Shown in pieces: positions 10,360-19,286 of a stretch of 64,000 nucleotides of DNA. Below the pieces are notes generated by a model. That model worked only from the letters and a program-made list of their open reading frames with translations. It searched no databases and was not told the origin of the DNA. The stretch is from JAKIYB01 sp964590255 (GTDB lineage Bacteria; Armatimonadota; Hebobacteria; CAIYQO01), in contig CAZPYA010000010.1 in assembly GCA_964590255.1 (NCBI GenBank), positions 1 through 64,000 on the forward strand, in the 5' to 3' direction. The position numbers and the translations under genes are program-made. Every line of letters begins with the position of its first letter. Positions within the stretch are counted from its first letter, which is position 1.

Positions 10360-11265
10360 ATGCACAACGTGCCAGCCTTCCTCGCCGCGCTGGGCGGGGG
10401 CCTTGCGTTCGCGATCCTCGGACTCATCTATCGCGTCGCGGCCCATCGCGGCTGCCGCACGATGCCCTTCATGGCGGCCTTTACCGCGACAGCCGGGGGG
10501 CTGGCGCTGATGCGGAGTGTCTTTGAGCCCACGGCCTGGGGAGATGGTCGCCTCTGGGTGCTGGGCAGTGCGGTCGGCGTGTCCTTTGTGCTGGCCATCG
10601 CCTTCTTTATGCGCGCCAGTACCCTCGGGCCGGCCTCAATCAACTGGACCTTCGGGAATCTGGGCTTGCTGTTCCCGATCCTGCTGGCGCCCTCGCTGTT
10701 CCATGAACCCCTGCTGGCCGTGGATGTGGTCATGCTGGTCTGCTTTCTCCTGATGCTGGCGACGATGGCGCGCGGCATGGTGGGCACGCAGGAGACACCT
10801 CCGCAATACCTCGGACGCTATAGTCTGCTGTTGCTGGGGATTCTGGGCACCAATGGCTTCAACCTCGTGGTCTTCAAGCTCAAAGCGTTGTGGTATCCCA
10901 CGGGTAGTTCGGCAGGCATCACCGCGATCTTCTACGGCACCGCGCTGGTCATCGCCCTGGTAGCCACCCTGCTGGCAGACCGCCGGCACCCATTTCACCG
11001 GATTGAAGTGGGCATCGGCATGCTGGCAGGCCTCGCCAGCGGCACCGGCATCCTGCTCACCATGGCCTCCTTAAGCCTGCCGTCCGTGGTCGCCTTTCCC
11101 GTCAATCAGGGCGTCGCCCTCCTCGGAGGCGTGCTGCTGACGGCCATCATCTATCACGAGCGTTTCACCCCCGCAAAACTCACCGGTCTGGCACTGGGTG
11201 CCATCGTCTTACTGCTGGGCGGTCTGCGTGAGCAACTCACGACCATGATCCACCTGCCGCGGTAA
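10360..11265 (+). CDS. EamA/DMT-superfamily membrane transporter
   Basis: A 301-residue integral membrane protein with about ten hydrophobic helices in two halves, as in EamA (drug/metabolite transporter) proteins. Examples are FLAALGGGLAFAILGLIY at the N terminus and SGTGILLTMASLSLPSVVAFPV in the second half. The last helix region (GVALLGGVLLTAIIYHERFT followed by LTGLALGAIVLLLGG) is the family's characteristic ending. AAGGA lies 7 bases upstream of the ATG at 10360, which is better than an upstream ATG at 10306. Family members export or import small metabolites. The divergent position next to the kelch/oxidoreductase operon makes sugar-derivative transport possible but unproven. Confidence 0.8.
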   Translation: MHNVPAFLAALGGGLAFAILGLIYRVAAHRGCRTMPFMAAFTATAGGLALMRSVFEPTAWGDGRLWVLGSAVGVSFVLAIAFFMRASTLGPASINWTFGNLGLLFPILLAPSLFHEPLLAVDVVMLVCFLLMLATMARGMVGTQETPPQYLGRYSLLLLGILGTNGFNLVVFKLKALWYPTGSSAGITAIFYGTALVIALVATLLADRRHPFHRIEVGIGMLAGLASGTGILLTMASLSLPSVVAFPVNQGVALLGGVLLTAIIYHERFTPAKLTGLALGAIVLLLGGLREQLTTMIHLPR

Positions 11266-11280
11266 CGGGGCGGGACCTGC

Positions 11281-11440
11281 TCGGGCCTAACGACTGTGTC
11301 ATGACCGACACGCAGAGCGACGTCCCGCGGTCACCTGGCGGTTATGGTGTGCCACCGACAGCGTGACACCGAACCCGCACGGGGCATGGGTAGCCGGCAA
11401 GGAAGATGTGGACCTGGACATCATCTTCACAAGGTAAATT
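11281..11440 (+). pseudogene. Degenerate C-terminal fragment of a heparinase II/III gene
   Basis: Reading GPNDCVMTDTQSDVP and then, after a one-base frame change, TWRLWCATDSVTP and AWVAGKEDVDLDIIF, this piece matches in order the heparinase segment near 5560-5715 (GPNYVVLCDTLRETAP, TWRLWLTCNTVTL, ALVAGKEDVDTEVFF). It has no start and ends quickly in a stop. It is a remnant of a second heparinase gene. Confidence 0.7.
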
Positions 11441-11705
11441 ACCGGTGATGACATTCGCAAGGTCGTCCACGGCTTTTTCGGGCACGAAGACAAATACACT
11501 CGTATTTCGCATGATATTTTTTTGTCAGTATCGAATGCTCTACCATACAATTCCAAATCAGGAACTCCGTTCCCCGCGTTTAATAACATAGGCACGGGGA
11601 AGGAGTATCTCAGGCTGATCTTCCACTGCGGCTCTTCCCACGTGACGGTGATTTTCTGATTCAACCGACGCAGCAGTTCCTTCTTCGCCATCACATCCTT
11701 CGACG
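11441..11705. other. Unassigned AT-richer remnant DNA
   Basis: No intact gene. On the minus strand a frame continues from about 11700 to 11440 (AKKELLRRLNQKITVTWEE, then PQWKISLRYSFPVP). It reads like protein-coding sequence but matches no family I can name. It could be the C-terminal part of the adjacent recombinase remnant. The base composition is lower in GC than the neighbours. Confidence 0.4.
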
Positions 11706-11792
11706 CTAGCGCATGCCCATCGACGTGTCGCAGTGCCCGCAGCGGATGATGCCTTTCAACAGCGAGGGCGCCTGCAGCTTCGTGCGCCCGGC
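11706..11792 (-). pseudogene. Serine recombinase zinc-ribbon fragment
   Basis: The frame reads TKLQAPSLLKGIIRCGHCDT followed by SMGMR and a stop. LLKGIIRCGHC..SMG is the signature of the zinc beta-ribbon domain of large serine recombinases (resolvase/invertase type, as in phage integrases and Tn4451-like elements). A stop codon closes the frame just upstream. It is fused directly to a sulfatase N terminus, so it marks an old site-specific integration or excision event. Confidence 0.65.
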
Positions 11793-11920
11793 GCGTCAAG
11801 GTGCGGCGTCAGACACGGACTGCCGGGCGCCAGCGCTTCGGCATTGGTGTGGTCGGTCATCAACACCAGTATATTCGGGCGAGGCGTTCCGCCGCTTCGA
11901 ACATGGTGTGCCATAGTCAT
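11792..11920 (-). pseudogene. Sulfatase N-terminal fragment
   Basis: The start is intact: AGGAA about 7 bases before ATG 11920, then RPNILVLMTDHTNAEALAPG and SPCLTPHLDA. This is the opening strand of arylsulfatase-family enzymes, including the first metal-ligand Asp (in LMTD). The match stops abruptly after LDA at the junction with the recombinase fragment. The catalytic Cys/Ser motif is missing, so the gene is dead. Confidence 0.7.
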
Positions 11921-12176
11921 CAGATATTCCTCGTATCTGAAAATCTTTCGCATAATTGCCTTCGTCCTGCGGTGAATGCCATCCTGCCACCCATGCAGGA
12001 ATTTCTGTAAGTGCCGCCCAACAGGGGATTCATGCATCTATGGTTACCATGGTTGATCTCACATATAATCTCCAGAAACACATGCCGGTCTCACATTCGA
12101 CGCCCCGATTGCCGCGCTTCCGTACATGGCCCCCGCGCCCGGCGTGAGATAATAGCCGGGAATCGTGGGAGGACGA

Positions 12177-14086
12177 GTGGACGTTGATCGGCAACATGAC
12201 GCCATAGAGGCCTTGCAGGAGGAAAATCAACGCTTGCGGGAACAGGTGGCGCTGTGTCGCCGGCAGGCGGAGGAGTGCCACCCCGCCCGCTTCCTCGAGC
12301 ACGCCCCCGCCGCCATTGCCATTGTCGACCGCGACATGCGCTATATCATCGCCAGCCAACGCTGGCTTCACGACTACGGGTTGGAAGGACGAGACATCAT
12401 CGGCCAGAGCCATTATGACGTCTTTCCGGAAATATCTGACGCCTGGAAAGCCATACACCAGCGCGCGCTGGCGGGCGAGACGATCCGCGCCGCCGAAGAC
12501 CGCTTCGACCGGGCGGATGGCAGCGTGCAGTGGCTGCGCTGGGAAGTCCACCCCTGGCATGCCGACGACGGCGCCATCGGCGGCATCATCATGTATACCG
12601 AAGACTTGACCGATGTGAAGGCGACAGAGGAGCGCATACGGCGTCAGAACCGGGCGCTGCGGCTGCTGTCGGATGTCAACCAGGCGCTCATCCGCACGGA
12701 CACCGAGGACGCGCTGATTCAGCAGGTCTGCGAGATCGCGGTGGAGGCCGGCGGGTACCGGATGGCCTGGGTTGGCTATCTGGAGCAGGACGCGGCGAAA
12801 ACCGTGCGCCCCATCGCCCATGCCGGCGAGGAAACGGGCTTCCTGGCGCGCCATGCCTTCTCCTGGGATGCCGCGCAACCGGCCGGACGCGGGCCGCTGG
12901 GGCAGGCTGTCCGCGAACGGCGTCCCATCTTCGCCGACGATTTTACGACGGCACCGCACTTTGTCCCCTGGCACGAGGATGCGCTGGCACCGAGCTTTCG
13001 CTCCGGTATTGCCCTTCCGCTGATCATCGACCAGGCGGTCATCGGCGTCTTCGTGCTGTGTCGNNNNNNNNNNATTTCACCGACGACGAAACGGCGCTGC
13101 TGATGGAGTTGGCGAACGATCTCGCCTTCGGCATCCTCACCCAGCGTACCCGCACGGCGCATCGCCACGCGGAGGAAGCGTTGCGCCTCAGCGAAGCGCA
13201 ATACCGCACCATCGTGGAAACCGCCCAGGAAGGCATCTGGATGCTCGATCGCGATCTGCGCGCCACGTATGCGAATATCCACTTGGCCACCATGCTCGGG
13301 TATCCCGTTGAGGACATCATCGCACGATCGATCTTCGATTTTATCGACTCCGAGTTACATGCCGAGATGGCGCGACATATCGACCGGCGCCGCCAGGGCA
13401 TCGCTGAAGTCTACGAATTCCGCTTTCGCCGTCGCGACGGTTCCGCGCTCTGGACGCTGATTTCCGGCGCGCCGATCTTCGACGAACACGGGCAATTCGC
13501 GGGAGCATTCGGCATGCTCACCGACGTCACCGACATGCATCAGACCGCCGAGTATCAACAGGAATTCGCCCGCCGCACCATTGAAACGGCGACCGGGGGG
13601 AAGCTGCTCATCCGTGATCGCGAGGCTATCGTCCAGATGGCGGGCCCGCCGCTGGCCTCCTGGGCCATCCCCACCCCTGGCGATCTGGAACGCATCCGGC
13701 ACGGCGTGGCCGATCTGGTCATCGCCAGCGGCATGGAGGCGTCGCGCGTCGACGATTTTCTCCTCTGCATCTCCGAGGCCGCCACTAACGCCTGCAAGCA
13801 CGCCGGCCGCGGCATCTGCTCGCTGCACCACCCCGGAGAACCCTTCCTGGCGGTCATCGCCGACAACGGCACGGGCATCCAGACGATCAACCTGCCGGCG
13901 CTGGCCGTGAAACCGGGATACACCACCGCGGTCTCGCTGGGCATGGGCTTCAAGGCGATGATCGCGCTGGCCGACACCGTCTACCTGGCCACCGGCCCCG
14001 ACGGCACGATGGTCGGCCTTGCCATGGCACCCACCGCCGCCACGGAACCCCTGCCCGCCTTCCCCGGCCTCGCCGAGGAATGGTAA
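12177..14086 (+). CDS. PAS-GAF-PAS sensor protein with anti-sigma-type ATPase domain (gap inside)
   Basis: The gene runs into ten N at 13064-13073 and continues in another frame after them, so the true gap length must differ from 10 (length modulo 3 should be 2). Order of parts: short coiled coil (about 5-30), PAS (about 40-150), GAF (about 160-295, interrupted by the gap), PAS (SEAQYRTIVETAQEGIWML onward), then a HATPase_c domain. The ATPase domain has an N box (ISEAATNACKHAG), a G1 box (IADNGTGI) and a G2-like SLGMGFKAM. There is no His phosphoacceptor, so it resembles RsbW/SpoIIAB-type serine kinases or SpoIIE-pathway sensors rather than a classical histidine kinase. The GTG at 12177 follows GGGAGGA. 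No response regulator or anti-anti-sigma factor is adjacent. Confidence 0.75.
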
Positions 14087-14266
14087 CGCGGCCGCCATCA
14101 TCTATCAGTGCGTCCGTAGTCGCCATCGAACTATCCCACCCGCCCCTGGCGCGCACCATCCAAACCCTCTGGCACATATGCCATCACACCTCTATCACTG
14201 ACCTTGCATGTCGGCGGAAAAACTGATACTCTGGCTCAGCCGACACGCACCCGGAAGGACGCGCCC

Positions 14267-15424
14267 ATGACGACCGCGTGGACCCAGGAGGAATACGAGC
14301 GCAGCCTGTCCAGTCGCTGCTGGAGCTGGACCCCCTACGACGACGGCTGGGACAATTGCCTAAAGTGGGGTGGCGACCTGCAGCACGACGCCGAGTTGCA
14401 GGCCATCGTCGCGATGGAGGCGTCACTGGGCGACCTGCCGGCCTGGGTAGAGCCCATCGTCAATGGGGCGATCAACTGCGTGGCGCCGTGCGGCCACATC
14501 ACCTTCCCATTGTCCTACCTCGACGCGCTGCGCGCCATCGGCACCAAACAGAACCCACCGCTGCGCCACACCTGCTACACCGTCGACCACGCGCATAAGC
14601 TGCGCCTGCAGAACCTGTGCCTGCTACTCGACGCCTGGCTGGCGGACACCACGGTAGAGGATGTCGCCGTCGAGTTGCAACACCGCGAAACCGCCGGCTG
14701 GGACTGGTCCGTCATCGCGGCCGGCCTGTGGGATGCCCTCGGCGGCCACGCGGAGATGAAGGACCTGCTGACCGAGCGCCTGCTGCACCGCCTGCGCTGG
14801 TGGGTGAAGGTCACCGTCTGGGATGACGACCTGGACGGCGCCTGGGGCCGCGACCAGTACCTGGGCACGCGCCTGCCCGCCGATGACATGGTCACTGGCA
14901 ACGGCAACCGCCACCTCGGCACACTGCCCGGCATCCGCGAGTCCGCGTCGCCGCGTGTGCAGCGAATGGAATCACGGCTGGCGGAGATTTGCCCGGACTG
15001 GCACTTCTTCCGTACCGTCATCGTCGATTTCACCTGGCCATGCGGACCGAAGGCCTTCCGCTACTACGAAAAACTGCTCTGGTGCATCGGCCGCGAGCGG
15101 CAGGTGATCTCGCTGCCGTCCTTCAAACTGGCCGACCCCGAACCAGTGCCGAATTACCTCGGCCCCCTCGCCGCCCCGCCGGACACCATCGCGGCAAACG
15201 CCTGGTGGAACGCCTTCCTCGCCGCCCTCGATGCCTGGTGGCGAGAAACACCCTTGCCCGCCGGCGACGTCGCCAGCCTGGTCGCCGAGACACTGGGCGC
15301 ATCCACCCCCGTCACGCGCTGGCTGGTGCGCCTCTACCTCCACCGCCTGCGCCTGCTGGTGGTGCACAGCGGCATCCTCGACAAGCTGGTCGCCATCCCG
15401 GCACAGTGCAGGGAGGCTGACTAA
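14267..15424 (+). CDS. Hypothetical tryptophan-rich protein
   Basis: 385 residues; I do not recognise the family. GGAAGG lies about 9 bases before the ATG at 14267. The sequence is acidic, rich in Trp (for example RCWSWTPYDDGWDN, ANAWWNAFLAALDAWW) and in leucine-rich helices, with no signal peptide, membrane span or nucleotide-binding motif. Its codon use and GC match the neighbours and the frame is clean, so it is very likely a real gene. It converges on the vWA gene of the MoxR operon with about 220 bases between them. A link to that operon is possible but there is no direct evidence. Confidence 0.6.
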   Translation: MTTAWTQEEYERSLSSRCWSWTPYDDGWDNCLKWGGDLQHDAELQAIVAMEASLGDLPAWVEPIVNGAINCVAPCGHITFPLSYLDALRAIGTKQNPPLRHTCYTVDHAHKLRLQNLCLLLDAWLADTTVEDVAVELQHRETAGWDWSVIAAGLWDALGGHAEMKDLLTERLLHRLRWWVKVTVWDDDLDGAWGRDQYLGTRLPADDMVTGNGNRHLGTLPGIRESASPRVQRMESRLAEICPDWHFFRTVIVDFTWPCGPKAFRYYEKLLWCIGRERQVISLPSFKLADPEPVPNYLGPLAAPPDTIAANAWWNAFLAALDAWWRETPLPAGDVASLVAETLGASTPVTRWLVRLYLHRLRLLVVHSGILDKLVAIPAQCREAD

Positions 15425-15645
15425 TGCCGATTCCCCAACACTGTTGCTCGCTGCAACAGTTCGGTCAAGCCATGCGCCAGGCCGATCCCGGCTTCCATAC
15501 TCGCAGCTCTACCTACCACCCCGTAAATCCATCATCCCCCGCATCGACTCCCCACGCCGCATCTTCCTCCACTCAACCACATCAGGGCGTATGTCCCCAT
15601 CCCGGCCCTTTTCAGTGTTCTTTGCGTTCTTTTACGGCTAATCCG

Positions 15646-16806
15646 TCACCGTTTTTCACCATGTGTCGTCACAATCCCGTTCGCCGCCGCCCATGTGCCC
15701 AGGTCCTGCCGGTGGATGGCGCTGGCGAGGAGATCGGGGAATAAATCGGGGGTGCAAGCGAAGGCGGGGAGGCCCATGGCGGCCAGTGCTTCGGCAATCT
15801 GGTGGTCGTAGGAGGGCCGGCCCTCGTCGCTGAGCGCCAGCAGCACGATGCTCTGCACGCCGGCGCCCTGCAGCGCGCCCATGCGCCGCAGCAGTTCGTC
15901 GCGCACGCCGCCTTCATACAGGTCGCTGATGAGGATAAAGATGGTATCCTGCGGACGCCGCACCAGGCTCTGGCAGTAGCCCACCGCACGGTTGATGTCC
16001 GTGCCGCCGCCGAGCTGCACCCCGAAGAGCAGCTCCACCGGGTCGTGCAACTCCTCGGTGAGGTCGACCACCGCGGTATCGAAGACCACCAGCCGGGTGG
16101 AAACCGACGGCAACGAGGCGATGACCGCGCCGAAGATGCCCGAGTAGATCACCGACGCCGCCATCGAGCCGCTCTGGTCGATGCAGAGGATGATGTCCTT
16201 CAGCGCGCTGCGCTTGCGCCCGAAGCCGATACGTGTCTCCGGGATAATGGTTTTGTATTCAGGCTGGTAGTGGCGCAGGTTCGCCTGGATGGTGCGCGGC
16301 CAGTCGATCTCGCGGTAGCGCGGCCGCCGGTTGCGGATGGCGCGGTTCAGCGCCCCCGTCACCGCCGCGCGGGTGGGTTGCGCCAGCTTCTTCATCAGCT
16401 CGTCCACCACGCGCCGCACCACCAGCCGCGCCGTCTCCTTCGTGCGCGACGGGATGAGGTGCTGCAGCGACAGCAGCGTGGCCACCAGATGCACGTCCGG
16501 CTCTACCGCGCCCAGCATCTCCGGCTCTAGTAGCATCCGTTGCAGGTCCAGCCGCTCCAGCGCGTCCTTCTGCATCACCCGCACCACCGAGGCGGGGAAA
16601 TACTCGCGAATCTCGCCCAGCCAGCGCGCCACGTTCGGCGACGACGCCCCCAGCCCCGCCGAGCGCTCGTTGTCCGCATCGTACAGCGCCGCCAGCGCCT
16701 TGTCGATGCGGATATCCGTCTCGCTCAGCCCGAAGCCGCCTTCCGCTGCCTCCGCGCCCGCCTCACCCAGAATCAATCGCCAGCGGCGCAGCCGTTCATC
16801 CGTCAT
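15646..16806 (-). CDS. vWA-domain protein of the MoxR operon
   Basis: A 386-residue protein with a helical N-terminal half and a von Willebrand A domain from about 200. The MIDAS metal site is complete: DQSGS at 210-214, Thr in GGGTD at 269 and the Asp of ISDLYEGG near 295. Such CoxE-like vWA proteins pair with MoxR AAA ATPases, the vWA part gripping a client or effector through a bound Mg2+. It is last in the five-gene operon; its ATG overlaps the end of the DUF5682 gene by 11 bases. Cytosolic: no signal peptide or membrane span. Confidence 0.85.
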   Translation of the reverse strand: MTDERLRRWRLILGEAGAEAAEGGFGLSETDIRIDKALAALYDADNERSAGLGASSPNVARWLGEIREYFPASVVRVMQKDALERLDLQRMLLEPEMLGAVEPDVHLVATLLSLQHLIPSRTKETARLVVRRVVDELMKKLAQPTRAAVTGALNRAIRNRRPRYREIDWPRTIQANLRHYQPEYKTIIPETRIGFGRKRSALKDIILCIDQSGSMAASVIYSGIFGAVIASLPSVSTRLVVFDTAVVDLTEELHDPVELLFGVQLGGGTDINRAVGYCQSLVRRPQDTIFILISDLYEGGVRDELLRRMGALQGAGVQSIVLLALSDEGRPSYDHQIAEALAAMGLPAFACTPDLFPDLLASAIHRQDLGTWAAANGIVTTHGEKR

Positions 16807-19033
16807 GGCGATCCCCCTCTGCCACCCCTAACAGCAGCCCCAACACCGGCAGCATGTGCGTGGCGCGCTCCGCGTCGTAATCCGTCGCGCCGGTGGCAGT
16901 GATGGTGCGCACCGCCCCGCGGGTGATGCGCTCGCCCAGCAGCCGCCGCTCGCCCAGCGGGAAGGTGGCCACCGTGCGGCGGATGAGCGGCAGCAGCGTG
17001 ACGAACGTCTCCACCGGCAGCCCGCACACCCAGGCATCCACCATGCCCAGCAGCCGTTCGTCGGTGATCAGCAGCATGCCGCTGCCGTGCAGGAATCCCT
17101 CCACCCAGGCGCCCGCCGCCTCCGGGTTCGCCGCCGGAGACAGCGCCCGCGCCATCAGCACGCCCGCCGCCTCGGTCTCCAGCCGCCCCGCGTCCAGCAG
17201 GATGCGGCACGCCCGCCCCGCCGGCAGGCCGTGGTAGCCGTCGCCGACGGCAATGGTCGCCAGCGCCTCGTGCCACAGCTCAGTCTGCGCCACGTCGTCC
17301 AGCACCGCCAGCGCGCCGTGCAAATTGACCATGTCGTGAAAGACTTGTTGCGCCGCCTCGTCGTTGATGGCCGAGCACGCCGCCGACAGCCCCACGCACA
17401 CACGGGCGATCATCCCCTGCACCACCACGCCGATGGTGGCGGTGTCCGTCTGCCGCACATTGCCGTAGCGCCATATCTGCACCAGCGGCGGCAGCGCCTG
17501 CATCAGGTGCGACAGGTCGGAGGTCAGCGCCGCCTCGCCGTCCACCCGTCCCATGATGTGCGCCACCGCGTCAGGCAGGTTGGCGAGAATGGCGACGTCG
17601 AGGATGATCGCTAACTCAGGCAGCTCATGGCAGGCGTCCGCCCGGTCGCACGCCCGCGCGGCGGCCGCCGTCTCGATGGTGTTCCCCCACGCACCCGCCT
17701 CGATCAGTTGCACCGCGAACTCTGGTTGCCACTGCAATTGCCACAACTCGTGGAAGGTGCCCTTCGCCCCGCGCGCCGCCGTCGGCTCGCCCCACGGCAC
17801 CCCCAGCAGCCGCAGCGCGTGCAGCAGGTGGCTGCGCGCCAGGTCGGTCTCGGTGCGCAGGTCCAGGTCCAGCGTCTTCTGTGCCGCCTCGGGCGGCAGG
17901 CGCAGCCGCTTCTGCCGCGCCTGCAGGTCGCGCGCCAGCGGCGGCAGCGGCGCCTCCGCCGGCACCGTGCCCATCACCATGCCCGCGATGAGGTGTTCCT
18001 GAATGAAGCGCAGCGGCGTCGGATCGCCCAGGCACATTACCGACTGCGTGGCCTCGGTCAGCTCGCGCAGCCCCGGCCGTGGCAGCGCGCGCAGCGCCGC
18101 CAGCGTCTCCGCCAGCCGCACCACCTCGATGATGTGCGCGGAGGACGCGTCCAAGTCCTTCTCGCGGAAGATGCGGGCGATCTTCGCCACCCACGCCGCG
18201 GTCGCCGTCTCCTCTGGCGTCGTCCACAGGTGGTGGTACCACCCCGGCGAGGTGATGCCCGCCCCGTAGCCGCTGTAGTAGGCGAGGCGCTGGTACGTCC
18301 ACGGAATCCACGTCGCCTCCACCTTGCACTTCGGCAACCCCTTCAATACATCGGTGTCGCGGGCGGCGGGCGGCATGTCGGCCAGCGCCGGGGCGTGCCA
18401 CGCGCCGCACACCACGGCGATGTTGCTGAAACCTTCTTTCTGCGCCGCGCGGATGCACTGGCGCATCCACGCCTCGCGCGGCGCCTGCAGCGCGTCGGGC
18501 GGGCGTTCATCCTGCGCCCGCAACTCCGTCATCGCCTCGCGCACCACGTCAAACAACTCGATGGAATGCCGGCGCGTTTCCACCTGCGCTTCCCACCAGC
18601 TTTCGCCGTCGGGATACCCCGCCAGCCGCCCCAGCGCCGTCAGCGGGTCTTCATACCGCTCCGACGACTCGAATTCCTCCGGTGTCTCTTCCGCCGCGTT
18701 CAGCGCCAGTTGGTGCGCCCCCGGCAGGTCGATGAAACGCACCGGCAGCTCGCGATGCAGCCCGTATTGCAGCGCCTGCCACTCCGGCGAGAAGACGGCG
18801 AACGGGTAAAACACCGACTGCCGCGGGTTCTCCGGCGCATACAGCAGCAGCGCCACCGGCGGCGCCATCTCGGCATGCGCCGCCAACGGCAGCACCGCCG
18901 CCGCATCCGGTGGCCCCTCGATGAGCACGATCTCCGGCGCCACCGCCTCCAGCGCCGACTTCACCGTCGCCGCCGACCCCGGCCCATGATGCCGAATCCC
19001 GAAAATATGCACCTGGGAAGTTTGCGTCCCCAT
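16796..19033 (-). CDS. DUF5682 family protein
   Basis: 745 residues. The N terminus FGIRHHGPGSAATVKSALE (about 11-29) followed by VLIEGPPDAA is the hallmark of DUF5682 proteins, which regularly accompany MoxR, vWA, SWIM and DUF5691 genes. The early HH and EGP motifs and a later CGAWHAPAL (near 210) resemble the His and Glu positions of TraB/ChaN/EreA-type hydrolases. That relationship is my inference. The C-terminal two thirds is helical, repeat-like and without a known catalytic motif. AAGGG lies about 8 bases before the ATG. It follows the MoxR gene after a 253-base spacer filled by a palindromic repeat and overlaps the vWA gene. Confidence 0.8.
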   Translation of the reverse strand: MGTQTSQVHIFGIRHHGPGSAATVKSALEAVAPEIVLIEGPPDAAAVLPLAAHAEMAPPVALLLYAPENPRQSVFYPFAVFSPEWQALQYGLHRELPVRFIDLPGAHQLALNAAEETPEEFESSERYEDPLTALGRLAGYPDGESWWEAQVETRRHSIELFDVVREAMTELRAQDERPPDALQAPREAWMRQCIRAAQKEGFSNIAVVCGAWHAPALADMPPAARDTDVLKGLPKCKVEATWIPWTYQRLAYYSGYGAGITSPGWYHHLWTTPEETATAAWVAKIARIFREKDLDASSAHIIEVVRLAETLAALRALPRPGLRELTEATQSVMCLGDPTPLRFIQEHLIAGMVMGTVPAEAPLPPLARDLQARQKRLRLPPEAAQKTLDLDLRTETDLARSHLLHALRLLGVPWGEPTAARGAKGTFHELWQLQWQPEFAVQLIEAGAWGNTIETAAAARACDRADACHELPELAIILDVAILANLPDAVAHIMGRVDGEAALTSDLSHLMQALPPLVQIWRYGNVRQTDTATIGVVVQGMIARVCVGLSAACSAINDEAAQQVFHDMVNLHGALAVLDDVAQTELWHEALATIAVGDGYHGLPAGRACRILLDAGRLETEAAGVLMARALSPAANPEAAGAWVEGFLHGSGMLLITDERLLGMVDAWVCGLPVETFVTLLPLIRRTVATFPLGERRLLGERITRGAVRTITATGATDYDAERATHMLPVLGLLLGVAEGDRHDG

Positions 19034-19101
19034 TCACTATCCCTTAACTCGTCCTCATACTCGTTCTGATACTCGAAATAATTGATACTACAGCGTGCAT
19101 G

Positions 19102-19245
19102 ATCGGCCCCCCTCCCCGACCCTCCCCCCGTGCCCTTCGCTCAGCTGCGTGCACAGGGGGAGGGAGTGGTTGTTGACACGACATGCCTTCCCCTCCCATG
19201 CGCAGCGCAGCGGAGCGGGGGAGGGGCCAGGGGTGGGGGCCGATA
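19102..19245. repeat. Palindromic intergenic element inside the MoxR operon
   Basis: An imperfect inverted repeat of about 60 bases per arm. The left arm starts ATCGGCCCCCCTCCCC, and the right arm, read in reverse complement, starts ATCGGCCCCCACCCCT. Each arm also contains an inner CCTCCCCC/GGGGGAGG hairpin. Spurious peptides of the PHPWPLPRS type can be read from it, as is typical of this repeat class. It separates the MoxR and DUF5682 genes and may terminate or stabilise the message. Confidence 0.7.
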
Positions 19246-19286
19246 GCCAGGAAAGCGCTTGCCATACCATAACCCCTAACCCCTAC

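Noticed and set aside
17627..19069. Long open frame on the plus strand opposite the DUF5682 gene
   Set aside because: Arg/Gln-rich shadow frame of a GC-rich gene; no motif, while the minus strand has family motifs.
19044..19265. Small minus-strand frame encoding PHPWPLPRS-type peptide
   Set aside because: Known false-gene pattern produced by GC-rich intergenic hairpin repeats.
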